In this document: in pieces, positions 1 through 8,286 of the stretch | How the letters are laid out: the number at the start of each line of letters is the position of its first letter | Numbering within the stretch: the stretch's first letter is position 1 | Assembly (NCBI GenBank): GCA_963810305.1 | Contig: CAWEMY010000011.1 | Coordinates: forward strand, 1 to 64,000 | Direction of reading: 5' to 3' | Source: JACDCA01 sp963810305 | GTDB lineage: Bacteria > Acidobacteriota > Vicinamibacteria > Vicinamibacterales > 2-12-FULL-66-21 | Length of the DNA stretch: 64,000 bases | Program-made: the position numbers and the translations under genes | The notes under the pieces: model-generated | The model's database searches: none | What the model saw: only the letters and a program-made list of their open reading frames with translations | What the model was told of the DNA's origin: nothing

Positions 1-1026
1 AGCGACTGCCTTGTTTCGCGCGCCACCTCCGTGTTCGAGGGTGCAGCGGGCGCACTTGGTTTTTGGCTGCGTGTTGTCGACGTAGTGTTCGATCGGCTTG
101 AGCGTTTTCAGATAGGCGAAGATCGATTTCAGGTCCTGGTCGGTCATGTTCCGGTAGTGCGCCCACGGCATCATGTCGGTGAGCTTGCGCTCGCGGACTC
201 GCCCGGTTCGAATGGTTTCGAGAAACAGATCCTCGGTGTAATACGGGATCCCGTTGACGGCCGGCGTAATGTTCGCCGCCGCTTTCGGCTCGCGATTGGT
301 GAAGAAGAAGGTGCTCCCGCCGGCGAACTCGAGCCCGGCGATGTACTGCCCGCGCTCGTCCATGGGTGTGTGGCAGTCGCTGCAGGACGCCAGCGTCACC
401 AGGTACTGGCCGCGCTTTTCGGGCGTCGAGACGTCAGGCTCCGGCACCGGATCGTAGATCGGCTGCGGCACTGCATTGATGAACCGATTCACCGGGAATG
501 GCACGTTCGTTTTCGGCTGCTGCTTGCTGATCGGCGGCAGCGATCTCACATACGTGACGACTGACGCCAGGTCTTCGTCCGACATCTTGCGATAGTTCAG
601 GTACGGCATCATCGGGAACAGGGTGCGGCCGTCGTGCCCGACGCCTTCGCGGATCGCCCGCGCCAACGCATCGTCGCTCCAGTTGCCGGCTCCCGTCGCC
701 GGATCCGGTGTGATGTTCGGCGAGTTGAGAAAAGGGATTCCCTCCTGCGCGAAACTGCGCCCCGTTCCGGCGGAGCCGGCCCGTATGGGCAGTCCTTCGA
801 CCGATGGATCCAGTTCGGAATGGCAGAACAGGCACACCGCGACGTTGCGTACGAGGTATTCACCGCGCAGTAACCGCGCGGGCCCTGGGTCGAAGCGGCG
901 ATCGGTCAGCGGCCGTGCTTTCGGGCCGATGATGGGACGCCACCCGATGGTGAACGTAATCCCGAGTGCGAGCAGGACGACAACGCCGACGAAGATGGTG
1001 AGGAGCGCTTTCTGCCAGCGCCCCAT
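1..1026 (-). CDS. Di-haem c-type cytochrome (partial, C-terminus at window edge)
   Basis: A membrane-anchored periplasmic cytochrome c, probably an electron carrier to or from an oxidoreductase. It opens at the ATG at 1026, directly after the TAG of the upstream peptidase gene, so the two are co-transcribed. Residues 8-28 form one hydrophobic anchor. Two haem-binding CxxCH motifs are visible, CLFCH at residues 65-69 and CSDCH at 215-219, each followed by a cytochrome domain with candidate Met ligands (FPMMPY, DMMPW). A late CxxC (KCARC) near residue 330 lacks the His and resembles a conserved tail I recall from this family rather than a third haem site. All 342 codons to the window edge are open, so the stop lies outside. 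High confidence in family, none in the redox partner. Confidence 0.88.
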   Translation of the reverse strand, partial: MGRWQKALLTIFVGVVVLLALGITFTIGWRPIIGPKARPLTDRRFDPGPARLLRGEYLVRNVAVCLFCHSELDPSVEGLPIRAGSAGTGRSFAQEGIPFLNSPNITPDPATGAGNWSDDALARAIREGVGHDGRTLFPMMPYLNYRKMSDEDLASVVTYVRSLPPISKQQPKTNVPFPVNRFINAVPQPIYDPVPEPDVSTPEKRGQYLVTLASCSDCHTPMDERGQYIAGLEFAGGSTFFFTNREPKAAANITPAVNGIPYYTEDLFLETIRTGRVRERKLTDMMPWAHYRNMTDQDLKSIFAYLKTLKPIEHYVDNTQPKTKCARCTLEHGGGARNKAVA

Positions 1027-2526
1027 CTACATCGTCCCCCGCTTCATCCATCCTTCGATCTCTTCGATCGTCCGCGGGACGGAGGCGGAGAGGCGCTCGA
1101 GACCGGTCGGCGTGAGCAGGTATGAATCTTCGATGCGCACGCCGATGTTCTTGTACTTCTCGACGACCGGCTTCACTTTCGCGATGAACGCGGCATTGGC
1201 CGCAGTCGGAGGCAGGTTCTCGAGAGCCTGCGGACGGATGTAGATCCCCGGCTCGATCACAAACGCCATACCGGGCGCGAGCGGTTTTCCGCGGCTGCCG
1301 ACGTCGTGGACGTCGTGCCCGATCCAGTGGGAGACGCCATGCGTCGACCAGATCTTGAACTGCATGCCCGCCGGCTCGGTGACCAGCCCCAGCTTCAGCA
1401 GCCCGGCTCGCAGGACTTCGTCGCAGGCGTTCTGGATCGCCGAAACCGGTGCGCCGGCCTTGGCCGCCTTCTCACCGGCCTGCTGCGCGGCGTAGACGAT
1501 CTCGTAGATGTCACGCTGGTCGCGCGTGAACCTTCCGTCGATTGGATACGTGCGCGTGATGTCGCCGGTGAGACCCCCATAGCTGGCGGCGGCGTCCACC
1601 AGCAGCAGGTCACCACTCTCCATCCGTCGGCTCGACTTGCCGTAGTGGAGAATCGTGGCGTTCGGCCCGCTGCCGACGATCGAGGGATATCCCCAGCTCA
1701 TGGCACCGTTGCGCATGTAGACGGCTTCGATCTCCGCCTCGACTTCGTACTCGTACTTGCCCGGAGCCGCGGCGCGCATCCCGGCTTTGTGCGCATCGCT
1801 CGAAATCTTCACGCTTTTGCGCAGGACGTCCTGCTCGTACGCGGTCTTGATCTGCCGCAGCTCGTTGACGATCGGCGTTGCGTCGGTGACGTTGAATCCG
1901 AAGAACCGTTCGCGCAGGCGGTTGGCAAACTGCGCGGTCTGGGAGGGCGGCTCCGACAGGCTCTGCGGCTCCATCAGCACCGCCACCTTCGCTTTGGCGT
2001 CGGTGACGGCGTCGAAGAACTTGGTGTACTCAGTCGGGCTTCCACCCATCGGACGTTTCGACAGCATCGCAGCCACGAATCCATCGAATTGTGCGGCCGA
2101 CATCACGGTCTGGATGCCGCTCTGGGCGGTGGCCTCGGCGGGGGTCAGGCTGTGGCCATTCCAATGCTCGCGGCGTGCGTCCGCTTCACGAATGAAGAGG
2201 ATCTCTTTGCGGCTCTCGTTGCCCGGCATCAGCACCAGGATCGTCTCCTCCTGGTCGATGCCGGTCAGATACAGCATGTTGCTGTCCTGCCGGTATTCGT
2301 AGTCGACGTCAGCCGAGAAGACGCGGGTAGGAGCGCTCCAGAAGATGGCGAGCGTCTCGCTCCCAAGCCGTTCCATCGCCTTGGCGCGGCGCGCCTTGAG
2401 ATCGTCCTGAAGCGGCCCGGCCCAGGCCACAGCCGGCACAAGCGACAACAGCACCAGACGGCACAGGAGCCGTACCGATGAACGCGGGATGGACACGTGC
2501 CGCCGGAAACACATAGGGAAATGCAT
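1027..2526 (-). CDS. Secreted Xaa-Pro aminopeptidase (M24B metallopeptidase)
   Basis: A 499-residue exported aminopeptidase P-like enzyme that removes N-terminal residues preceding proline. The N-terminus carries a Sec signal peptide (hydrophobic LVLLSLVPAVAWA). It is followed by an aminopeptidase P N-terminal domain and the M24 'pita-bread' domain with the five metal ligands in order: Asp in LLLVDAA, Asp in GDITRTYP, His in the GVSHWIGH segment, Glu in FVIEPGIY and Glu in VRIEDSY. I start at the ATG at 2526 because it places the signal peptide at the N-terminus; the frame is open another 106 codons upstream, but that stretch is not protein-like. The stop codon abuts the start of the cytochrome gene, indicating an operon. 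Confidence 0.9.
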   Translation of the reverse strand: MHFPMCFRRHVSIPRSSVRLLCRLVLLSLVPAVAWAGPLQDDLKARRAKAMERLGSETLAIFWSAPTRVFSADVDYEYRQDSNMLYLTGIDQEETILVLMPGNESRKEILFIREADARREHWNGHSLTPAEATAQSGIQTVMSAAQFDGFVAAMLSKRPMGGSPTEYTKFFDAVTDAKAKVAVLMEPQSLSEPPSQTAQFANRLRERFFGFNVTDATPIVNELRQIKTAYEQDVLRKSVKISSDAHKAGMRAAAPGKYEYEVEAEIEAVYMRNGAMSWGYPSIVGSGPNATILHYGKSSRRMESGDLLLVDAAASYGGLTGDITRTYPIDGRFTRDQRDIYEIVYAAQQAGEKAAKAGAPVSAIQNACDEVLRAGLLKLGLVTEPAGMQFKIWSTHGVSHWIGHDVHDVGSRGKPLAPGMAFVIEPGIYIRPQALENLPPTAANAAFIAKVKPVVEKYKNIGVRIEDSYLLTPTGLERLSASVPRTIEEIEGWMKRGTM

Positions 2527-2646
2527 GATGGGCGCGAATTTTAGCAGACTTCCGCCGTTCACCGCCCGGGCGCGGGCACTCACCGAATGCGACTCCCTGG
2601 CCCGGCGCCGGCCCGCGTATTGTCTGGCATGGGAAGTAATGATGCG

Positions 2647-3030
2647 ATGAGGACGACAGACCAGAAGCTCGAGGGACCGGACCGCAAACGCGTGCTGCTT
2701 GGGCTCGCCTTCATTCTCCTCGGGCTCAGCCTGATGTCCTATCGGCTGGACGTGTGGGAGATCCACCTCTCGCGTCACTTCTGGCCGGTGATCCTCGTCG
2801 TCCTCGGTCTTGTAAAAGTGATCGACCCGCCACTCGACAAGCACCAGCGCCGCTCGCGCCGCAGCGGCATGTGGCTGATCTACGTCGGAGCGTGGGGACT
2901 GATCAGCGAGTTCGAGCTTTTCGGATTCGACTACCGCACCTCGTGGCCGCTGCTGATCATCGGCGTCGGCCTCAACATCGTCTGGCGCGCGTTCGAATCG
3001 TCGGATCGACGTGAAAGACAGGAGAGCTGA
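2647..3030 (+). CDS. LiaF-like small membrane protein (LiaF transmembrane domain)
   Basis: A 127-residue protein with about four hydrophobic segments (VLLGLAFILLGLSLMSY, FWPVILVVLGLVKVI, MWLIYVGAWGLIS, SWPLLIIGVGLNIVW) separated by basic loops, the pattern of the LiaF/LiaI transmembrane domain. It heads a run of genes whose ends touch or overlap (next start at 3032, two bases after this stop), leading into a histidine kinase and response regulator. In Firmicutes LiaF inhibits the LiaRS system; here the order suggests an accessory membrane component of the downstream sensor, which is inference. A GGAAG box lies ~10 nt before the chosen ATG; an ATG at 2629 would add six residues. Confidence 0.7.
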   Translation: MRTTDQKLEGPDRKRVLLGLAFILLGLSLMSYRLDVWEIHLSRHFWPVILVVLGLVKVIDPPLDKHQRRSRRSGMWLIYVGAWGLISEFELFGFDYRTSWPLLIIGVGLNIVWRAFESSDRRERQES

Positions 3031-3031
3031 G

Positions 3032-3733
3032 ATGGAACCGCGTACAGATCCGCCGGGCGTCAGGTTGACACCTCACCTGATGTTCGGATTGTTGATCATT
3101 CTCGTCGGGGTGGTATTCACCCTCGACAACCTGAACATCGCCCACGCCGAAGATTACCTTCGCTACTGGCCCGCGGGATTGATCGCGATCGGGCTTGCCA
3201 AGTTGTGGCAGGACCGCCGCGAGCCGGGCAGTTCGATTGGTGGCGTCATCTTCACTCTCGTTGGCACGTGGCTGCTCTTCGATACCCTCGGATATGTCGA
3301 GGCCAACCCGATCGATTTCTGGCCGCTCCTCCTGGTGTTTATCGGGACCGTGATTGTCTGGCAGGGGATCCGGGGACGACGCCAGCGGTCGGGCGCGAGC
3401 ACCAACGATACGATCAACGCGGTCGCGATTCTGAGCGGGGTGAACCGCGGCAGCAACTCCACTTCGTTCAAGGGAGGAGAGCTGACCGCCTTCATGGGGG
3501 GCTGCGAAATAGACCTGCGCAATGCGGAGATCAACGGCGAGGCCGCCATCGACGTGTTCGCCATGTGGGGAGGCATCGAAATCCGCGTCCCGGAGAACTG
3601 GACGGTGATCGGCAAGGTCACGCCGTTGATGGGCGGTTTCGAGGATCACACGCGAGCACCGCAGGCCGCGAGCGCCCACCGCCTCATCGTCCGCGGCATG
3701 GTGATCATGGGCGGTGTCGAGATAAAGAATTAA
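3032..3733 (+). CDS. LiaF-family membrane protein with C-terminal LiaF-like beta domain
   Basis: A 233-residue protein with four hydrophobic segments in the first ~115 residues, then a soluble C-terminal domain rich in short beta repeats (ELTAFMGGCEIDLRNA, IDVFAMWGGIEIRVPENW, TPLMGGFED, MVIMGGVEIKN), typical of LiaF C-terminal/DUF2154-like domains. An AGGAGAG ribosome binding site lies 8 nt before ATG 3032; an in-frame GTG at 3011 overlaps the previous gene and is less likely. The stop directly abuts the GTG start of the histidine kinase, so the proteins are likely co-translated and may act as a membrane modulator of that kinase. The modulator role is inferred from context and the LiaF family. 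Confidence 0.78.
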   Translation: MEPRTDPPGVRLTPHLMFGLLIILVGVVFTLDNLNIAHAEDYLRYWPAGLIAIGLAKLWQDRREPGSSIGGVIFTLVGTWLLFDTLGYVEANPIDFWPLLLVFIGTVIVWQGIRGRRQRSGASTNDTINAVAILSGVNRGSNSTSFKGGELTAFMGGCEIDLRNAEINGEAAIDVFAMWGGIEIRVPENWTVIGKVTPLMGGFEDHTRAPQAASAHRLIVRGMVIMGGVEIKN

Positions 3734-4828
3734 GTGCACCCGATCTTCGCCCGCGGCCGGCGGCTCGCTCTGTACCTCGCGGGCTGGACGATTGTGGCGC
3801 TGACACTGAGCGCCCTGCTCGCCGGACGTGGAGCGCTGGGGTGGGGCACCGGCCTCCTGGCCGGCATGCCCTTGACGCTTGCCTATGGATTCGTCTGCCT
3901 CTCGGCGTGGCACGTATCGCGGTTCACACCGCTTTCCGGATCGGGTCCGGTGCGACTCATCGCGACCAGCGTCGGCGCGTCACTGCTCAGCGCGGCTGGG
4001 CTCGTCCTTCTCGCGCGTGGATGGATGTACTTGCTCGGGCGGTGGACCGGGACTGATGCGACGCTTCGCGGCGACATCGCGTCGCTGCTATTCGGCTTCG
4101 GCGAGTTCGTCTACCTCCTGTCCCTGGCGGTGAGTTACATCGTCTCGGCGGCCGAGCACGCACGCCAGGCCGAACGGCGCGCGTTCCAGGGACAGGTGCT
4201 CTCGCGCGAGGCCGAGCTGCGGACGCTGCGGGCGCAGATCGACCCGCACTTTCTCTTCAACAGCCTGCACTCGATCAGCGCGTTGACGTCGGCGGACCCG
4301 GCCGGTGCCCGTCGCATGTGCCTGTTGCTCGCCGAATTCCTCCGCGAGAGTCTCCACCTCGGTGCGGCGGAGCGGATCCCGCTTGCGCGCGAGCTCAGAC
4401 TCGCAGAGAAGTACCTCGAGGTGGAGCGCGTACGCTATGGTGATCGACTGCAGCTGGCGGTCGATGCCGGCGGCGCGGACGATTGCCTCGTCCCGTCGCT
4501 TCTGTTGCAGCCTATTGTCGAGAATGCGGTGACGCACGGGGTGGCGCATCGCCTCGAGGGAGGCCTGGTTCGTGTGTCCGCGACGAAGAGCCCGGCACGG
4601 GTCACAATGATCGTTGAAAATCCGTGCGATGCGGATCGTCCCCGTCGGACTGGTGGTGGCATCGGCCTGGCGAACGTCCGGTCGCGGCTCAGCGCCCTTT
4701 ATGGAAACGACGCGACCGTGAACGCTTCCGAACGTGACGGCCTGTGGCGGGTCGAGATCAGTCTGCCGTGTTCCCCCGACAATGCCGAACCGCCCGCGGC
4801 CAGTGGACCTGAAGCCGGTCATGACTGA
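3734..4828 (+). CDS. LytS-type sensor histidine kinase
   Basis: A 364-residue membrane histidine kinase. Roughly the first 145 residues contain four hydrophobic helices with no large extracytoplasmic domain, so it probably senses within or at the membrane. A short coiled region (residues ~145-165) precedes the His_kinase domain, with the phospho-acceptor His172 in the LytS-type motif QIDPHFLFNSL, then an HATPase_c domain with the N box PIVENAVTHG and G box GGGIGLANVRSRL. The start is GTG, immediately after the TAA of the LiaF-like gene. The 3' end overlaps the response regulator start (ATGACTGA), so the pair is translationally coupled. It should phosphorylate the adjacent LytTR regulator. Confidence 0.92.
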   Translation: MHPIFARGRRLALYLAGWTIVALTLSALLAGRGALGWGTGLLAGMPLTLAYGFVCLSAWHVSRFTPLSGSGPVRLIATSVGASLLSAAGLVLLARGWMYLLGRWTGTDATLRGDIASLLFGFGEFVYLLSLAVSYIVSAAEHARQAERRAFQGQVLSREAELRTLRAQIDPHFLFNSLHSISALTSADPAGARRMCLLLAEFLRESLHLGAAERIPLARELRLAEKYLEVERVRYGDRLQLAVDAGGADDCLVPSLLLQPIVENAVTHGVAHRLEGGLVRVSATKSPARVTMIVENPCDADRPRRTGGGIGLANVRSRLSALYGNDATVNASERDGLWRVEISLPCSPDNAEPPAASGPEAGHD

Positions 4829-5571
4829 CGCACCGCCGCTCCGCGTGGTGATCGTGGACGATGAGCCGCTGGCGAGGGGAGTGGTCCGCGAGTTCGCGAC
4901 GAAGCAGCCGGGAGTCGAGGTCGTTGCCGAATGCGCCAACGGCTTCGAGGCGGTGAAGGCGGTCAGCGAACTGCACCCCGACCTGCTCTTCCTCGACGTC
5001 CAGATGCCGAAGCTGGACGGATTCGAAGTTCTCGAACTGCTCGGCCGCAGCGTGCCGGTCATCTTCACGACGGCCTACGACAAGTACGCGCTTCGCGCAT
5101 TCGAAGTCCACGCGATCGACTATTTGATGAAGCCATTCAGCGAAGAGCGCTTCGCGGAAGCGCTGTCTCGCGCGCGGACCCGGCTGGCGGCGCGCGAGGA
5201 ACTGCCGGTCGAGGACCTCCTGTCCGAAGCACGGCCGCGGACGGGACCGCTCGAACGTGTGCTCATCCGCGACGGTTCGCAGGTCCATGTGATCCCCGTC
5301 GACCGCATCGACTACGTCGAGGCGCAGGACGACTACGTCTGTTTCAAGGCGGACGGCCGCGATTATCTGAAGGACCAGACCATGGGGGCGGTCGAGGCGT
5401 CGTCTCGATCCGACTCGGTTCGTCCGGATCCACCGCTCCTACCTGCTCAACATCGAGCGCATCGGCCGGGTCGAGCTGTACGCGAAAGACAGCCGGGTCG
5501 CGATCCTGCGCGACGGCCGGCGGCTGCCGGTGAGCCGCGCCGGCTACGCCCGCCTGGCCAAGCTGCTGTAG
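4821..5571 (+). CDS. LytTR-family response regulator, frameshifted in its DNA-binding domain
   Basis: Cognate response regulator of the upstream kinase. The receiver domain is intact, with VVIVDDEPLAR near the N-terminus, phospho-acceptor Asp59 in LLFLDVQMP and Lys in YLMKPF. The LytTR DNA-binding domain starts normally (RVLIRDGSQVHVIPVDRIDYVEA), but after GAVEAS the frame is lost. Dropping one base at about 5403 restores LDPTRFVRIHRSYLL followed by IERIGRVELYAKDSR and a stop at 5569-5571, giving 249 residues, the normal family length. Uncorrected, the frame runs on to 5651 with a nonsense tail. A sequencing or assembly indel is the simplest reading; genuine loss of DNA binding is possible. 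The start overlaps the kinase stop by 8 nt. Confidence 0.85.
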
Positions 5572-5620
5572 CGCGGGTCGCGGGTCGCGGTTCGCAGTTC
5601 GCAGTGCGCGCGGCGCGCGC
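5572..5620. repeat. Degenerate tandem repeat, 7-nt period
   Basis: About seven consecutive units read gcgggtc, gcgggtc, gcggttc, gcagttc, gcagtgc, gcgcggc, gcgcgcc. It lies directly after the response regulator stop and before the promoter of the next operon. The same 7-nt periodicity recurs with other sequences elsewhere in the window. Confidence 0.65.
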
Positions 5621-5624
5621 CCAT

Positions 5625-5662
5625 TTGACATCCCGGCGCGTTGTGAGTTAACTATCCAGTTA
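5625..5662 (+). promoter_or_regulatory. Candidate promoter with TetR-type operator
   Basis: TTGACA (5625-5630) is followed after 17 nt by TTAACT (5648-5653), a plausible sigma70-like promoter. The -10 region overlaps an inverted repeat TAACT-ATCC-AGTTA (5649-5662) just upstream of the TetR gene start at 5663. That is where an autoregulating TetR repressor would be expected to bind. Prediction from sequence only. Confidence 0.5.
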
Positions 5663-6302
5663 GTGAGTTCAACTAAACGGTCAGTCAGCCCAGCGGCCAG
5701 GCACGCGTGAGCGGATCTTTCACGCCGCCTCGCTCGAATTCGCCGCGCGCGGCTTTGCCGGCGGAAATGTCGACCGCATCGCCACCGCCGCGGGCGTCAA
5801 CAAGGCGATGATCTACTACCACTTCAAGAGCAAGGCGGCGCTCTACCGCGAGATCCTCCGCGACATGTTCGAAGCCGTCGCCGCGCGCCTCGACGAGATG
5901 TCGGCGCGGCAGCGCACTCCGGACGGGAAGATCCGGGCCTTCGTCGAAGCGATCGCCCACGAGGCCGAGGCGCGCCCGCACTTTCCGCCGATATGGTTCC
6001 GGGAGATTGCCGAAGGGGGCGCTCACCTCGACCCCGGGACGATTGCGACGATGGCCGGGATTGTCCGCCGCCTCGCGCTGATCGTTCGCGAAGGGGTGGC
6101 TGCCGGCCGCTTCAAGCCGGTGGATCCCCTGCTCGTTCACGGCGGCATCGTTGCCCCCGTCCTGCTGTACTACGCCACCGAAGGCCTGCGGAAGCGAATC
6201 GCGCGTGCCGGAGTGACCGGCGCCGACCGGTTCGCGTCGCGCGACGTCATCGCCCACGTCCAGCGGGTGGCACTCACGACCTTGCACGGGCGGATGTCAT
6301 GA
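5663..6302 (+). CDS. TetR/AcrR-family transcriptional regulator, frameshifted near its N-terminus
   Basis: Likely local repressor of the efflux operon that follows. The HTH region is recognisable as RIFHAASLEFAARGF, then the helix VDRIATAAGVNKAMIYYHF, then KSKAALYREIL, with an effector-binding C-terminal domain behind. The only sensible start is GTG at 5663 (VSSTKRSVSPAARH), but that frame hits TGA at 5708. One extra base around 5701-5707 explains this, and correction gives 212 residues, a normal TetR length. The first ATG in the long frame (5808) would begin inside the HTH and is rejected. The stop overlaps the next start (ATGA), so regulator and transporter share one transcript. The order resembles E. 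coli cecR-ybhGFSR. Confidence 0.8.
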
Positions 6303-7306
6303 ATCGCATGACCCGGTCACTCGCCGCGTTGCTCCTCGCCGCTGGCGTGACGGCCTGCAATCGCGCGCCGGCGGCGACGCCGCGTGCGTCGGGCTACGTC
6401 GAGGCAACCGAAGTGAGAGTCGCAGCCGAAGTAGGCGGTCGCATCGCCGAGCTACTGGTCGACGAAGGCAAGCGCGTCGCGGCGGGAGACCCGATTGCGC
6501 GAATCGACGGCAGCGATATCGAAATCGCGATCCGGCGAGCCAGCGCCGATCGCGACCAGGCGGCGGCGCAGCTTCGCCTGGTCCAGGCCGGCGCTCGCGT
6601 TGAAGACGTCCGCCAGGCGCGCGCCCAGGCCGAGTCGGCCGACGCGGACGTCGTCGCTGCGCAGGCCGAGCTCGACGCCGCGACCGCCGATCTGCAGCGC
6701 TTCGAGGCGCTGCTCCAGGCCAACGCGGGTTCGCGCAAACAGCGGGACGATGCGGCAACGAGGCGTCAGGTGGCGTCGGCGCGTGTCGCGGCGGCGCGAC
6801 AGCACGCAAGGGCAGCCGACGAGACAGTCGCCCGTCTCGAGGCTGGTTCGCGGGCCGAGGAGATCGCAGCGGCGCGGGCCCGGGTCGCGTCCGCGGAAGC
6901 GCAGCTCGCATCACTCGAGAAGAACCTGGCAGATGCACAGGTCAAAGCTCCGATCGGCGGCGTCGTCACTTCCAAACTGGTAGACGCCGGCGAGATCATC
7001 GCCGCACGGACGCCGATCGTCGCAATCTCCGATCTCGATCATGCATGGGCCAACGTCTACGTGGACGAGCCTGTCGTCCCGCAGCTGCGGCTTGGCCAGG
7101 CCGCGACGCTGGTGACCGACGCGGGTCAGCGCCTGGCCGGCACGGTGACATTCATTTCACCCCGCGCGGAGTTCACGCCGCGTAACGTGCAGACGGCTGA
7201 CGAGCGATCGAAGCTCGTCTACCGAATCAAGGTAACCGTCGACAACCGTGACGGTGTCCTCAAGCCCGGGATGCCGGTGGAAGCGGAGTTGATTCAAAAA
7301 CCGTGA
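6299..7306 (+). CDS. HlyD-family periplasmic adaptor lipoprotein (YbhG-like)
   Basis: A 335-residue membrane fusion protein linking inner-membrane ABC-2 permeases to an outer-membrane channel. The N-terminus is a lipoprotein signal (SLAALLLAAGVTAC, lipobox Cys21). Then come a biotinyl/lipoyl-like half (SGYVEATEVRVAAEVGGRI), a long Ala/Arg-rich coiled-coil hairpin (about residues 75-215), the second lipoyl half (APIGGVVTSKLVDAGEII) and a beta-barrel. ATG 6299 overlaps the TetR stop by 4 nt, and the 3' end overlaps the GTG of the next ATPase gene. Fits YbhG-type adaptors in a TetR-MFP-ABC-ABC-permease-permease operon; the substrate cannot be read from the sequence. Confidence 0.9.
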   Translation: MNRMTRSLAALLLAAGVTACNRAPAATPRASGYVEATEVRVAAEVGGRIAELLVDEGKRVAAGDPIARIDGSDIEIAIRRASADRDQAAAQLRLVQAGARVEDVRQARAQAESADADVVAAQAELDAATADLQRFEALLQANAGSRKQRDDAATRRQVASARVAAARQHARAADETVARLEAGSRAEEIAAARARVASAEAQLASLEKNLADAQVKAPIGGVVTSKLVDAGEIIAARTPIVAISDLDHAWANVYVDEPVVPQLRLGQAATLVTDAGQRLAGTVTFISPRAEFTPRNVQTADERSKLVYRIKVTVDNRDGVLKPGMPVEAELIQKP

Positions 7307-8286
7307 TCCCTCGACTCGCTGACGCTCGCTCGGGGCAGGCCCCACGACCTGCGGACGCTGGCTCGGGGCAGGCGGTGATCGAGTTCGACCGCGTGACGAA
7401 GCAGTATGGCTCGCTGCGTGCGCTCGACGAGGCGTCGTTCGCCGTGGCCCGCGGTGAGATGTTCGGCATGATCGGGCCTGACGGCGCCGGGAAAACGACA
7501 GCGATCCGCATCGCCTGCGGGCTACTGCGGCCTTCGAGTGGCGCCGTGAGAGTCCTCGGGCTGGATCCGATTCGAGATCACGGCCGCATCACCGCGGCGG
7601 TTGGCTATCTGTCGCAGCGCTTCTCGCTTTACGGCGATCTGACGATCGACGAGAACATCGCGTTCTTCGCCGAGCTGCATGGCGTTCGTGACTACCGGGC
7701 GGCGCGCGATCGTCTGCTGGACATGACGCAGCTCACCCCGTTCCGCGCCCGTCGCGCCGACCGTCTCTCCGGCGGCATGAAGCAGAAGCTGGCTCTCTCC
7801 TGCACGCTGGTGCACGAGCCCGACCTCCTCGTCCTCGACGAGCCGACGACCGGGGTCGATCCGGTCGCGCGGCGTGAGTTCTGGAAGCTGCTATCGGAAT
7901 TCCTGTCGCGCGGTCTCACGATCCTGATGGCAACGCCGTATCTCGACGAAGCCGAGCGGTGCGCGCGGATCGTCCTTCTCCACGAGGGACGCGTTCTGGC
8001 GATCGACCGTCCGGCGGTGCTGCAGCGCACGCTGTCGGGACGATTGCTCGAGGTGATCACCGACACCGGCCGTCCTCCTCTCGACGTCCTTGCGCGCGTG
8101 CCCGGCGTCGCTGACGCACAGGTGTTCGGTGATCGCGCACACGTGCGGTTGGAGACCACCGACGACGGCTCGGCGGTCGCTGCGCTCACCGCCGCGCTGT
8201 CGCAGGCCGGTTTCACCGCCGTGAGCGTCCGGCCGACTGTGGCGAGTCTCGAGGATGTGTTCATCGACATGCTCAAGCGCGGATGA
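7303..8286 (+). CDS. ABC transporter ATP-binding protein (ABC-2 export type, first of two)
   Basis: A 327-residue ATPase energising the ABC-2 permeases downstream. It has Walker A GPDGAGKTT, Q-loop YLSQRFSLY, signature LSGGMKQK, Walker B LLVLDEPTTGVDP and a C-terminal domain typical of drug/Na-type exporters (EDVFIDML). The GTG at 7303 overlaps the adaptor stop. The first ~24 codons (ADARSGQAPRPADAGSGQA) are encoded by a two-unit direct repeat (7318-7374) and look like repeat DNA recruited into the gene; GTG 7375 (VIEFDRVTKQYG) would give a conventional N-terminus. In E. coli YbhF the two ATPase domains are fused, whereas here they are separate genes with a TolC homologue in between. Confidence 0.9.
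   Translation: MIPRLADARSGQAPRPADAGSGQAVIEFDRVTKQYGSLRALDEASFAVARGEMFGMIGPDGAGKTTAIRIACGLLRPSSGAVRVLGLDPIRDHGRITAAVGYLSQRFSLYGDLTIDENIAFFAELHGVRDYRAARDRLLDMTQLTPFRARRADRLSGGMKQKLALSCTLVHEPDLLVLDEPTTGVDPVARREFWKLLSEFLSRGLTILMATPYLDEAERCARIVLLHEGRVLAIDRPAVLQRTLSGRLLEVITDTGRPPLDVLARVPGVADAQVFGDRAHVRLETTDDGSAVAALTAALSQAGFTAVSVRPTVASLEDVFIDMLKRG
7310..7374 (+). repeat. Two-unit direct repeat at the start of the ABC ATPase gene
   Basis: The units GACGCTCGCTCGGGGCAGGC and GACGCTGGCTCGGGGCAGGC sit ~35 bp apart, differing at one position. They are translated as the atypical N-terminal extension of the ABC ATPase if the GTG at 7303 is used. Confidence 0.55.

Noticed and set aside
1306..2481. 391-codon open frame on the plus strand
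   Set aside because: Antisense to the M24B peptidase, which has all metal ligands; the plus frame is Arg/Val/Gly-rich with no domain pattern and is a GC-codon shadow.
2526..2844. 106-codon N-terminal extension of the M24B peptidase
   Set aside because: It would bury the signal peptide in mid-protein and it overlaps the divergent LiaF-like gene.
5808..6302. Short TetR-like protein starting at ATG 5808
   Set aside because: This start falls inside the helix-turn-helix; upstream sequence encodes the missing half in frame or after one shift.
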